From NCBI RefSeq assembly GCF_026241165.1, contig NZ_JAPFQN010000001.1, positions 124,001 to 188,000 of the forward strand: 64,000 bases of DNA. The letters are read 5' to 3'. Under the pieces are notes generated by a model. It searched no databases. It saw only the letters and a list, made by a program, of their open reading frames with translations, and was not told the origin of the DNA. Position numbers and translations under genes: made by a program. Shown in pieces: positions 56,699-64,000 of this stretch. Each line of letters begins with the position of its first letter. Position 1 is the first letter of the stretch. The DNA is from Mangrovivirga halotolerans. Lineage in GTDB: Bacteria > Bacteroidota > Bacteroidia > Cytophagales > Cyclobacteriaceae.

Positions 56699-58285
56699 AT
56701 GCCTAAAAGCGATGTGTTGGTAATCGGTTCCGGCCTGGCCGGATTAACTTTCTCAATAAAGTTTGCCGAAAAGTTTCCTGATAAAAAAGTCACTATCATT
56801 ACCAAAGCAGATGAAAGTGAATCAAACACCAAATATGCACAAGGAGGCATTGCTGTTGTATTAGATGAATTGTCGGATTCATTTCAACAACACATCAACG
56901 ATACGATAAAGGCTGGCTCGGGGCTTGGTGATCCAAAAGTGATAGAAACTGTAGTTAAGGAAGGCCCTGACAGACTTAAAGAAATAATTTCCTGGGGAGC
57001 GCAATTCGACGAAACCCCAGATGGAGATTTTGATCTTGGCCTTGAAGGTGGACATTCCGCAAAGAGAATTGTTCATCATAAAGATATTACCGGGTTTGAG
57101 ATGGAATCGACTCTTTTAAATAAGATCAAGTCGCTTCCGAATTTGCAATTACTTTCACATCATTTCGCGATTGACCTCATCACTGAACACCAGGTTTCTG
57201 AAAGGGTACATAAATATGAAGAGGGAAAACAATTAAACTGCTATGGTGCCTATGTTCTCAACCAGAAAACTGATTCTATAGAGACATTTAAAGCTAAATT
57301 TACTGTAATGGCATCCGGTGGAATTGGTCAGGTCTATCGAACAACCACCAACCCATTAATAGCTACTGGAGATGGAATAGCGATGGCTTATCGAGCTAAG
57401 GCTAAATTGCGCGACATGGAGTTTGTTCAATTCCATCCTACTGCACTGTATAAACAAGAAGAAAATCCATCGTTTTTAATTTCAGAAGCGGTAAGAGGAT
57501 TTGGTGCTCAATTAAAAAACAGATCGGGTGAACGATTTATGTTTAAATACGATGACAGGGGTGAATTGGCCTCCAGAGACATCGTTGCAAAAGCTATTGA
57601 CAGGGAAATGAAGAGGCTTGGTGATGAGTGCGTCTTTCTGGATTGCACTCATCTAGATAATGACAAATTCAAAGAACACTTCCCTAATATTTTGAATAAA
57701 TGTATTGATATTGGTATCGATCCTTTTAAAGAATATATCCCAGTAGCTCCTGCTGCCCATTATGTTTGTGGGGGAATAAATGTTGACCTTAATGGCAGAA
57801 CCAATATTAATAATTTATACGCTTGTGGTGAATGCTCAAGAACAGGTTTACATGGAGCTAACAGACTCGCGAGCAACTCATTGCTTGAAGCCATCGTCTA
57901 TGCTCATCGTTGTTTTGAGGATATTTCCTCAAAAGTGGATTTGGTAAAAATTAATAAAAATTTACCAGCATGGAATGCGGATCTAACTGTTCCTCCTGAA
58001 GAATTGGTTCTTATCACTTGCAGTATGAATGAACTAAAGACTCTAATGAGCGACTATGTTGGTATTGTGAGGTCAGAAGAAAGGTTAAAAAGAGCCTTGA
58101 GAAGGCTAAAAGTAATGTATGAGGAAACTAATGCTTTATATAAGCAGCTCATCATTTCTACACAATTATGTGAACTTAGAAATATGATCGATGTTTGCTA
58201 TACGATCGTAAAAAGTTCAGAAAAAAGAACTATTAACGTTGGTGGTTACTATAATATAGATCTTGAAGAGACTTTGCAGGATTAG
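56699..58285 (+). CDS. nadB: L-aspartate oxidase NadB
   Basis: NadB oxidises L-aspartate to iminoaspartate, the substrate of NadA encoded just upstream. The 528-residue flavoprotein has the FAD loop VIGSGLAGLTFSIKFA at 7-22, KYAQGGIAVVLDE near 45, EGGHSAKRIVHHKD near 118, MEFVQFHPTALY near 240, SEAVRGFGAQLKN, and HGANRLASNSLLEAIVYAHR near 385; the C-terminal helical domain is present. It belongs to the succinate dehydrogenase flavoprotein superfamily but the nadA neighbour settles the call. nadC is not in the window. Confidence 0.97.
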   Translation: MPKSDVLVIGSGLAGLTFSIKFAEKFPDKKVTIITKADESESNTKYAQGGIAVVLDELSDSFQQHINDTIKAGSGLGDPKVIETVVKEGPDRLKEIISWGAQFDETPDGDFDLGLEGGHSAKRIVHHKDITGFEMESTLLNKIKSLPNLQLLSHHFAIDLITEHQVSERVHKYEEGKQLNCYGAYVLNQKTDSIETFKAKFTVMASGGIGQVYRTTTNPLIATGDGIAMAYRAKAKLRDMEFVQFHPTALYKQEENPSFLISEAVRGFGAQLKNRSGERFMFKYDDRGELASRDIVAKAIDREMKRLGDECVFLDCTHLDNDKFKEHFPNILNKCIDIGIDPFKEYIPVAPAAHYVCGGINVDLNGRTNINNLYACGECSRTGLHGANRLASNSLLEAIVYAHRCFEDISSKVDLVKINKNLPAWNADLTVPPEELVLITCSMNELKTLMSDYVGIVRSEERLKRALRRLKVMYEETNALYKQLIISTQLCELRNMIDVCYTIVKSSEKRTINVGGYYNIDLEETLQD

Positions 58286-58484
58286 TTCTTTTATGCCTCT
58301 GAAATCCACTCAATTGATTTACCAGGTTTCCTAGTCTTATTATCCTTCAAGGGTAATAAAAGCTATAATAATTGACAAAGATACCTACAACTGATAATAA
58401 AATATATTCTAAATGATGAGTAATTCCAAGTACAGGAATCTTGATTTGAACTTAAAAAAAAGCTCCTGAAACTTAAATACAGAT

Positions 58485-58751
58485 ATGATATTGAGATATA
58501 CTATAATAAATATTGGATTTATCGTTTCAGGATTTCTCACCAGTTATTTAGTAGACCTGGCCAAACTATTTAATCTAAGTGATGCCCATGATCAGGGATT
58601 AACCAACTTATTCTTTTGCATTTTCATTTTTACCTTAATGGGTTTAATCACATCAGTCAAACTATATCGAAAAAGTAAATCCCTGGTAATTTTCTCAATA
58701 TTATTAATTGTAGCTTTAGTAGCTTTTGCTCTTTATTTCAACCTCTTTTAA
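58485..58751 (+). CDS. Small hypothetical membrane protein
   Basis: An unrecognised 88-residue protein with three predicted transmembrane helices: about 4-25 (YTIINIGFIVSGFLTSYLV), 42-60 (LFFCIFIFTLMGLITSV) and 67-86 (LVIFSILLIVALVAFALYF). Short basic loops suggest an N-out orientation. It stands alone 200 bp after nadB and is followed by convergent genes. Codon use is like the neighbours, so it is probably real, but no function can be given. Confidence 0.6.
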   Translation: MILRYTIINIGFIVSGFLTSYLVDLAKLFNLSDAHDQGLTNLFFCIFIFTLMGLITSVKLYRKSKSLVIFSILLIVALVAFALYFNLF

Positions 58752-58786
58752 AAGCTAAATAATAATCAATTAATTTCCTTATGAGA

Positions 58787-59800
58787 TTAATTAGAATCAG
58801 TTTCTGGTGGCTGCTCTAAGTCTTTATTAGATTTCCTTGTCAGATTTTCCAATTTTTCTCTGACATTTTTAGCGGCTTTATTAATGGCTCCAAAACCAGA
58901 TTTCACTGTGTTTACGCCAGTATCTTTCGTTGCTTTTATAAGACTCTTTACAACTTTTGAAGATGATTGATAAACAAGTGTTCTTAACATTCCCGAAGCT
59001 TCAAGATAAGAGTTTTTTCTTACCTCCCTTTTATCCAAATCACCTATAGCACCACAATATCTTTTAGTTACCACGCCTACCCTTAAAGTTAAAAATGCAT
59101 TAGTTGATCCTTCTAAAAGTGAATCGGTAATAATATGGGCTGCGTGACCAACAATTGGCAGCGATCTACCGGGACTCTTAACCATGGCATTTATTATGGG
59201 TTCTATTTGTCTTGAGAGATCCAGATCTTCTATTTCTGAGGCTAAAAATGTTGCCCCACCTACATTAGCATATAAATTTATCATATCTCTTAAAGCAGGT
59301 CGTTGCCAATAAATATGAGATACTTTCCAAACCATACGAGTTTGAGTAATTAAAACAGTAAATGCATCCAGTTTACCATTTTGTGAAACAGCTGTTGTCA
59401 AAAATACACTGGATGCTGTTTCCTGGATTACTTTATCAGCCTCGTTGTTTAAATAGGTAAGAGCGTCTAAAATGCCTTCTTCCGTTGAGAGATCATATTT
59501 ACCTCCTATGAGTTTATTAGTTGCTAACCTGGCAATTACTTTTTTTCGGTATTCAGGAAATTCATCATCTGACAATGGTTTAGCAATAGCCTTTGGAAGT
59601 CTAATAAATATAACAAGAGGAACAGTAAAGAGGCCTATCAAAATAATTATAACAGAAATCGTTACTACTACAGCAAGAGTTTCATTTATGACTATTAAAT
59701 TGGCATAGAGATCAACCAACTGATTTATTGTGAAGATCATAAATACAATTATGATCAAAATAGACAATGTAGTTATTAGCTTTCTTAGTTGATTTCTCAT
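58787..59800 (-). CDS. DUF697-like membrane protein
   Basis: A 337-residue protein with two transmembrane helices at about 9-31 and 40-66, then a soluble region that resembles DUF697 (YcjF/GTPase-associated): VFLTTAVSQNGKLDAFTVLITQTRMVWKVSHIYWQRP and LYANVGGATFLASEIEDLD near 170-205, followed by helices rich in Gly/Ala (GHAAHIITDSLLEGSTNAFLTLRVG). The last 50 residues are charged and probably disordered. DUF697 proteins often accompany dynamin-like or Era-like GTPases; none is adjacent. The family call is by memory of the pattern. Confidence 0.62.
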   Translation of the reverse strand: MRNQLRKLITTLSILIIIVFMIFTINQLVDLYANLIVINETLAVVVTISVIIILIGLFTVPLVIFIRLPKAIAKPLSDDEFPEYRKKVIARLATNKLIGGKYDLSTEEGILDALTYLNNEADKVIQETASSVFLTTAVSQNGKLDAFTVLITQTRMVWKVSHIYWQRPALRDMINLYANVGGATFLASEIEDLDLSRQIEPIINAMVKSPGRSLPIVGHAAHIITDSLLEGSTNAFLTLRVGVVTKRYCGAIGDLDKREVRKNSYLEASGMLRTLVYQSSSKVVKSLIKATKDTGVNTVKSGFGAINKAAKNVREKLENLTRKSNKDLEQPPETDSN

Positions 59801-59977
59801 TCCGGCACTTTTATAATTATTCTTATTAAATTTAAAACAATAGCCATATTATAACATGAAAAACAACATTATTATAAGTGAAAATCTAATATTATATTAA
59901 AAAGACTACCTCATTTTGTAGTAAACTTTCTTCTATCTAGTCAACTCATTGCCCTACCCTGCTTTACCAATTAATAG

Positions 59978-60850
59978 TTATTTTTTAAATATTACCTGCT
60001 TTATTTTTAAGATGGCTTTTACAACAAATAAAGCTATAATCCCAATAGCCAATCCCACTAGAAATTCACCTGAAATTGAAGGAAAATTATGTATAAGGTC
60101 ATGAACGAAATCAAGGTTATGAACAAATATTCCGCCAGCAACCAATATCATAGCAATAGTTCCAATTACAGCTAAACTTCTAATTATAACTGGAAGAGTT
60201 TTCACCATGGCTTTACCAATGTTTTTTGATATTTTAGAATTGCTTTCAGCTATTAATTTTAAACCAAAATCATCCATTCTAACTAACAGAGCTACCAAAC
60301 CATAAACTCCGACAGTAGCTAATAAGGTAACTATTGAAACTACAATTATTTGCATATTTAATGGCTCTTCAACGACAGTACCTAAGGCTATAATCACAAT
60401 CTCAACTGACAATATAAAATCAACAATTATAGCAGATTTAATTTTTTTCTCTTCATAAGCAACTGCTTGCTCCTCAGTCATTTCTGAGACTTTAACCTTT
60501 TCCTTAGCATCTTTTTTATGGAACAGATATTCATAAATTTTCTCTGCACCTTCATAGGCCAGATAAATCCCTCCTGCTAAAAGGAGATAAATAATAGCTA
60601 TAGGGAAATATGCACTCAGCAGGAAAGCTATTGGTAGAATTATTAATTTATTCAAAAAAGAACCCTTTGCAATTTTCCAAAGAACTATTAATTCTCGTGA
60701 TGACACAAACCCTGAAGCTTTTTCGGCATTAACTGCCAAATCATCGGCAAGGATACCAGCTGTTTTTTTGGTGGTTATCTTACTCATAACAGCTACATCA
60801 TCCATGAGTACCGCTATATCATCTAATAGAGCAAAAAATCCTGAAGTCAT
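59978..60850 (-). CDS. DUF808 (YedI-like) membrane protein
   Basis: A 290-residue inner-membrane protein of the YedI/DUF808 family, recognised by the N-terminus SGFFALLDDIAVLMDDVAVMSKITTKKTAGILADDLAVNA and REL-IVLWKIAKGSFLNKLIILP. About six hydrophobic helices follow, with a charged cytoplasmic loop (HKKDAKEKVKVSEMTEEQ) near 110-130. Function is unknown; some members have been linked to transport. A candidate -7 element (TATTTTTG, 60952-60945) lies upstream. The convergent/divergent context offers no partner except the DUF697-like gene 177 bp downstream. Confidence 0.88.
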   Translation of the reverse strand: MTSGFFALLDDIAVLMDDVAVMSKITTKKTAGILADDLAVNAEKASGFVSSRELIVLWKIAKGSFLNKLIILPIAFLLSAYFPIAIIYLLLAGGIYLAYEGAEKIYEYLFHKKDAKEKVKVSEMTEEQAVAYEEKKIKSAIIVDFILSVEIVIIALGTVVEEPLNMQIIVVSIVTLLATVGVYGLVALLVRMDDFGLKLIAESNSKISKNIGKAMVKTLPVIIRSLAVIGTIAMILVAGGIFVHNLDFVHDLIHNFPSISGEFLVGLAIGIIALFVVKAILKIKQVIFKK

Positions 60851-61212
60851 ATTATGCGTTATATGTTGTTTTTATAATTAATCAATTATTATTACAGCAT
60901 CACTCAGAGAGTGACTACTGTAAATAAATTTAATAGAATGTGGACAAAAATATAATAATTTCCAATCAAGAAGATTATCATCAATGATTTAAAATCTCAA
61001 TAAGAAGTACTATTTGATTTAATCTCCAACTAAAGATTACAAAAAGCTTCATCAGTTTCTTTTAAAATTTTAAAACCAATTACAATCAGTCAGGTAAACA
61101 ACATAACTTCAAAAAATCAATAGGAATTCTATTCTTCGTGTTGATCAATGAAGTATGTTGTCTGAAGAACAATTTTTAGATTGCTCCACACTTAGTTGAA
61201 TATATTTGATGT
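60851..61212. other. Intergenic region, no gene recognised
   Basis: These ~360 AT-rich bases show no convincing reading frame on either strand. They contain a minus-strand TATTTTTG (60952-60945) that may be the DUF808 promoter and a short hairpin CACTC/GAGTG at 60901-60912. The region separates ordinary chromosomal genes from the toxin remnants. Confidence 0.5.
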
Positions 61213-61350
61213 TTATGGCGCCAGACTTTCAACTTTACATTCGCCACGGACTAAAAACATTGGCAAACGAGGATCTTCAACAGTTATCTCCCAGCCATTA
61301 ATAATTTTATTTTTAGTCCAATTTACGGCTTCTATTTGAACTTCTTTCTT
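61213..61350 (-). pseudogene. Possible gene remnant downstream of GH-E toxin tip
   Basis: A 45-codon open stretch without start, between a TAG (61353-61351) and TAA (61215-61213), in a different frame from the toxin tip whose end it overlaps. It reads protein-like (NGWEITVEDPRLPMFLVRGE, ending VESLAP). It may be the tail of a lost immunity gene or of another cassette, or a chance frame. I do not recognise it. Confidence 0.3.
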
Positions 61351-62290
61351 CTAAAACGTACAAAGCTGAATTATTTTCAATATCAATTATTTCTTCTCTA
61401 TTTAAACCATCTCTTTTATGTTTTGCAAGTCTTTTTTCCCAAGGTTATCCTTTAGCATGTCCTATATCAGCTCTTGGTTTTCCTACCAAGTTAGCTGGCA
61501 CGGGTTGACCCGCTTTTGGATGGGGGTGACCTAATGGAGTTTTTTTAGGATAATGAGTTCCATAGTTTGGTATTGGTTTAAATGTTTTTTGGTCAAGGTA
61601 AATTGTATACCCATTGGCTTCTTTCAAACCAGAATCTGCATTTTTATATACTTCATCCCTAACTTCCTTTCTTAAAGAAACTCTTTCACTTTTTGCTCCC
61701 CCTCTTATCCTATTTCCCCTAAGTTCATTGGTCATTCCGGAATTTGTTAACTCAGCAAATTCATCTATCGCTTTGGCTTCATCAGCATCCAAATCCTGAA
61801 CATACTTACTACCTGTAAATTGGCTATCATCTATTCCCTTTCCTTTTGAAACTTTTGTATCCTGCCATCCTATTAGCACACCATCTTTATCTTTATCCCA
61901 TTTAGATTTGCTATTCTTATCTAATTTCACTTTACTACCAACACGTTTTCCCTTTACTCTTGAATCATTAGCATCAAAATGTTTAACCTCTCCACTTGCC
62001 AATAACACCCATGGGTTCACCTCTCCTTCAAGCTTAAAACGACGCTTCTGAACTCTAATTCTGAATTTTTTAAATCTAAGTCGCTTACTTAATTTCTTAC
62101 CCAGATCATCAAAAGTCTTTGCCCCGCTTGTCATGCTCTTCCGGACACTCTTCAAGGCTACTTTCCCATTTTCAACAAGTGTCCTGCCACCTTACTTGGT
62201 TGTATACCATAAATTACCTAAGGCCTCTTTTGCCTCGCCGATCGATTTTTTATCCTCTGAATTAGCAGCTTGGGCACCAATAAAAGGTTA
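61313..62290 (-). pseudogene. Orphan polymorphic-toxin tip, GH-E nuclease type, disrupted
   Basis: One reading frame runs from 62287 to 61316 with in-frame stops at 62194-62192 and 61447-61445; the longest open part is 61445-62155. There is no start of a full-length protein. Order: an upstream piece (PFIGAQAANSEDKK...LWYTTK), the junction VRKSMTSGAKTFDDLGKK, a pre-toxin part with EVNPWVLLASGEVK, a variable linker, then a nuclease domain: LRKEVRDEVYKNA, DIGHAKG, stop, PWEKRLAKHK, NREEIIDIENN and SSNRSRKLD. This follows the HNH/Endo VII GH-E family, whose last motif is normally SNRSHK(Y/F)E; here His and Glu are replaced. A dead C-terminal cassette of an Rhs-like toxin. Confidence 0.75.
62054..62146 (-). 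repeat. Shared toxin-tip junction repeat, copy A
   Basis: 93 bp encoding a 31-residue stretch (VRKSMTSGAKTFDDLGKK then LSKRLRFKKFRIR) that is 27/31 identical to copy B at 63792-63884. It is the homologous joint between the variable toxin tips and their parent protein. Confidence 0.85.
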
Positions 62291-62335
62291 ATTCCTCATA
62301 GTAATTTTATTTATTCTGATAAATTTATCTAATCA

Positions 62336-62367
62336 TAAAAAAAGCCTTCAATACTAACTGAAGGCTT
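62336..62367 (-). terminator. Rho-independent terminator after the immunity gene
   Basis: Minus strand: AAGCCTTCA-type stem (9 bp, 62342-62350 with 62359-62367), 8-nt loop, T7. It closes the toxin tip-immunity unit and lies 46 bp upstream of the next tip remnant. Confidence 0.9.
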
Positions 62368-62505
62368 CATTTCTTAATATAGAATAATTATAATGTCATC
62401 GTAATATGTTTTACATTCTTGAGACGATTGATTCCAAATATGAAATATCGATTTTCTAATTAGAATTCAAATATTTTTTTTAATCTTACTAACTAAACTG
62501 AAAAT

Positions 62506-63132
62506 CTATATCCAAGAAGCATTTCCTAATTTCAAGTTACCAATGTCAAACTTTTTAATACAACTTAGAAATTGTTCAGTAATTATGGGTTTATTATGCA
62601 TTTCACAATAAAAAATATCCTCACCTTTCCAGGAATCATATTTAATTTTAAGACTTTCTTCACTTCCTTCACCTGTAACGCCTTTTATTAAAGCATCTAA
62701 TCCATTATCCTTTAATTCCCATTTTTTTAGTCCACATTTATTGCACTCAATTTCATTATAAATTTTTGATACACAATATATATTCTTATTAAGAACATCT
62801 AAATAATAAAAATCAGGCAACGTATTTTTCTGTACAGAAGAATCTATTTCAAAATACTCCCTTTTTGAAGCTTCTATTTTTAGAAATTCCACACTTTTTA
62901 TCCCATCATTTATCATCTCATTTTTTAATCTTTCTGAGACAAAGAAACTCTTTGAACCTGCCAATACATCACTTCCTTCCCATGTATCGAATATATATTC
63001 AACTTTGATAAACTTTGGTATTAAAGGACGAATAATTCCACATTCACATTTATTTGTGGCCAATTCTTTGGTATCAGTCCCTAATTCTCCATCTACAGAT
63101 GCAGACTCTAAAATATATATTTTTGGTTTCAT
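62506..63132 (-). CDS. Predicted immunity protein, double-CXXCG (Imm11/SitI6-like)
   Basis: A 208-residue soluble protein with two cysteine motifs, C29-E-C31-G and C130-N-K-C133-G, which probably bind one zinc. Between them is KSFFVSERLKNEMINDGIKSVEFLKIE, the pattern I associate with the Imm11/DUF1629 family; two CXXCG-type motifs are described for SitI6-type immunity proteins of myxobacteria. The ATG directly follows the TAA of the toxin fragment (TAAATG), so it was translationally coupled to it, and a terminator lies downstream. Intact frame, in contrast to the broken toxin. Immunity role is inferred from position and motif. Confidence 0.68.
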   Translation of the reverse strand: MKPKIYILESASVDGELGTDTKELATNKCECGIIRPLIPKFIKVEYIFDTWEGSDVLAGSKSFFVSERLKNEMINDGIKSVEFLKIEASKREYFEIDSSVQKNTLPDFYYLDVLNKNIYCVSKIYNEIECNKCGLKKWELKDNGLDALIKGVTGEGSEESLKIKYDSWKGEDIFYCEMHNKPIITEQFLSCIKKFDIGNLKLGNASWI

Positions 63133-63531
63133 TTATTTACTATTTTGAATTCCGTCAGTTAAACATTCTTTTAATATGTCATCCCAATTATTTTCATCAA
63201 GCCAATTTTGAGCAATATCCTTAATTTCATCTTTAGTAGGCGTTCTTCCAAGGGTAGTAGCCATTTCATCAATCTTATCAAACACTGCACTTATAAAATC
63301 ATCAGTTTTTTCTGCATATTTTGATATAGCCTTAATAGCTGCCTGATTATTTATAAGCCCCCTTCTCGACAATTCATCTAAACTATCATACATATTATTC
63401 CACGCTACCCTGATTTTTGATAAATGTAAAGCACTATTAATATCTCCTTTTGGAATAGCTTTTAATCGCACTGGGGCGTGAATATGCTGATCAGAAAATA
63501 ATTTAGAATATCTTGATTTTTTTTCTATCAT
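63133..63531 (-). pseudogene. C-terminal nuclease domain of frameshifted toxin tip
   Basis: The open frame continues upstream of its ATG (63531) to a TAG near 63587, reading VFEIFTGKSSSSVIHHMIEK then SRYSKLFSDQHIHAPVRLK, IPKGDINSALHLSKIRVAWNNMYD and GRTPTKDEIKDIAQNWLDE. The HH, H-x-H and HLSKIRxxWN motifs match an HNH-like nuclease domain that I recall from the C-termini of Rhs/LXG-type toxins. It is therefore the 3' part of the toxin whose 5' part lies in another frame at 63528-63917, not a separate gene. It ends directly at the immunity gene start. Confidence 0.7.
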
Positions 63532-63917
63532 ATGATGAATAACACTTGAGCTAGATGATTTACCTGTAAAAATCTCAAATACTCTCTATAATTTGCACTG
63601 GCTGTAGGTAGGTCATCTGCAACAGAAAGTAAACGCAATTTTTCTCCATCTTTCACAAAATCATCTCCTTTTCTTATACCTTTTGGAATTTCTACATTTT
63701 TAACTTCAACAATCTCTCCAGATAACGGCCCCTCCATTATAACTGCCCATGGATTAATTTGTCCTTCAACTATCCATTTTCGCCCATCAATGCGCAATCT
63801 AAACTTTTTAAACCTTAGCTTCTTGCTAAGTTTCTTGCCCAGGTCGTCAAAGGTTTTCGCTCCTTTTGTCATGCCTTTGCGAACTATAAATAGAAAAATA
63901 GCACCATGCCATTGCAC
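63528..63917 (-). pseudogene. Pre-toxin part of frameshifted orphan toxin tip
   Basis: This frame begins in the loop of a terminator hairpin (63890-63927), so it has no genuine gene start. It encodes the junction VRKGMTKGAKTFDDLGKK, a pre-toxin region (LRIDGRKWIVEGQINPWAVI, GPLSGEIVEV) and ends ASANYREYLRF, after which the frame is lost near 63570-63590 and the nuclease continues in the frame of 63133-63531. The junction matches the GH-E tip at 62054-62146. A displaced C-terminal cassette, broken by a single indel. Confidence 0.72.
63792..63884 (-). repeat. Shared toxin-tip junction repeat, copy B
   Basis: 93 bp encoding VRKGMTKGAKTFDDLGKK then LSKKLRFKKFRLR, 27 of 31 residues identical to copy A at 62054-62146. 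Sequences on both sides of the repeat differ between the copies. Confidence 0.85.
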
Positions 63918-63927
63918 AGTGCTATTT
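63890..63927 (-). terminator. Rho-independent terminator immediately before the orphan toxin tip
   Basis: Minus strand: 9-bp stem AAATAGCAC / GTGCTATTT (63927-63919 with 63904-63896), 14-nt loop, T5. It presumably ends an upstream gene outside the window. Its T-tract lies only about 6 bp from the start of the junction repeat. Confidence 0.8.
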
Positions 63928-64000
63928 AATTTTATTATCCTTGTAAAACATTATCGTTTATTTAGGACTAGTCATTTCAAAATATCGGATTTATAACTTA

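Noticed and set aside
63528-63917. Independent small gene starting at ATG 63917
   Set aside because: The ATG lies in a terminator loop and the product is a pre-toxin fragment whose nuclease domain continues in another frame.

Overview
The window is a 64 kb chromosomal stretch of a low-GC member of the Bacteroidota, most likely order Cytophagales. Several things point there: candidate promoters of the TAnnTTTG type, few clear Shine-Dalgarno sequences, many lipoproteins with short SC/AC lipoboxes, methionine synthase split into two genes, and lineage-typical families (DUF5103, DUF3276, DUF1573, DUF2911, an ECF sigma factor followed by a beta-barrel protein). The lineage call is inferred from gene content only.

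Layout. 1-4511 (minus) is an alaS-gatB-lipoprotein operon; the lipoprotein runs off the left edge. 4688-8441 (plus) holds an M23 peptidase, a CapA-like lipoprotein, a MerR regulator and dprA. 8495-14964 (minus) is a methionine/one-carbon cluster: a SAM-I riboswitch, the two halves of metH, metF, then an HMG-CoA lyase and a TPR protein. 15060-22186 (minus) has polyphosphate genes (ppx/ppk), gyrB, a CoA-binding protein and an FAD-dependent dehydrogenase. 22416-31969 (plus) carries glutaryl-CoA dehydrogenase, beta-carbonic anhydrase, an MscS channel, a two-component system, a reductase/epimerase, a DUF1835 protein, a serine hydrolase and an NlpE-META lipoprotein. 32021-43946 alternates strands and includes trpS, hppD, a phosphohexomutase, murB, dCMP deaminase, a sorbosone-dehydrogenase-like propeller and an ABC-F ATPase. 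43947-48664 contains an ECF sigma factor with a predicted envelope-spanning partner, a DUF5103 protein and an isolated Cas6-like endoribonuclease. 48966-58285 is mostly housekeeping: ychF, an AI-2E family exporter, DUF3276, DUF58, ferredoxin, acyl-CoA reductase, an AtoE-type transporter, nadA and nadB. 58485-60850 encodes membrane proteins.

The last 3 kb (61.2-63.9 kb, minus strand) differs in kind. It holds displaced C-terminal tips of polymorphic (Rhs-like) toxins. Two different nuclease tips share a near-identical 31-codon junction but have different toxic domains. One is frameshifted and followed directly by an intact double-CXXCG immunity gene and a terminator. The other (GH-E nuclease type) is broken by stop codons. 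A terminator also sits just upstream of the first tip. This looks like the tail of a toxin-immunity cassette array whose full-length parent gene lies outside the window.

The clearest regulatory element is the SAM-I riboswitch before metH. Downstream of the aptamer are two mutually exclusive helices, one of which covers the GTG start codon, so translational control can be read from the sequence. No tRNA, rRNA, insertion sequence or CRISPR array was found.
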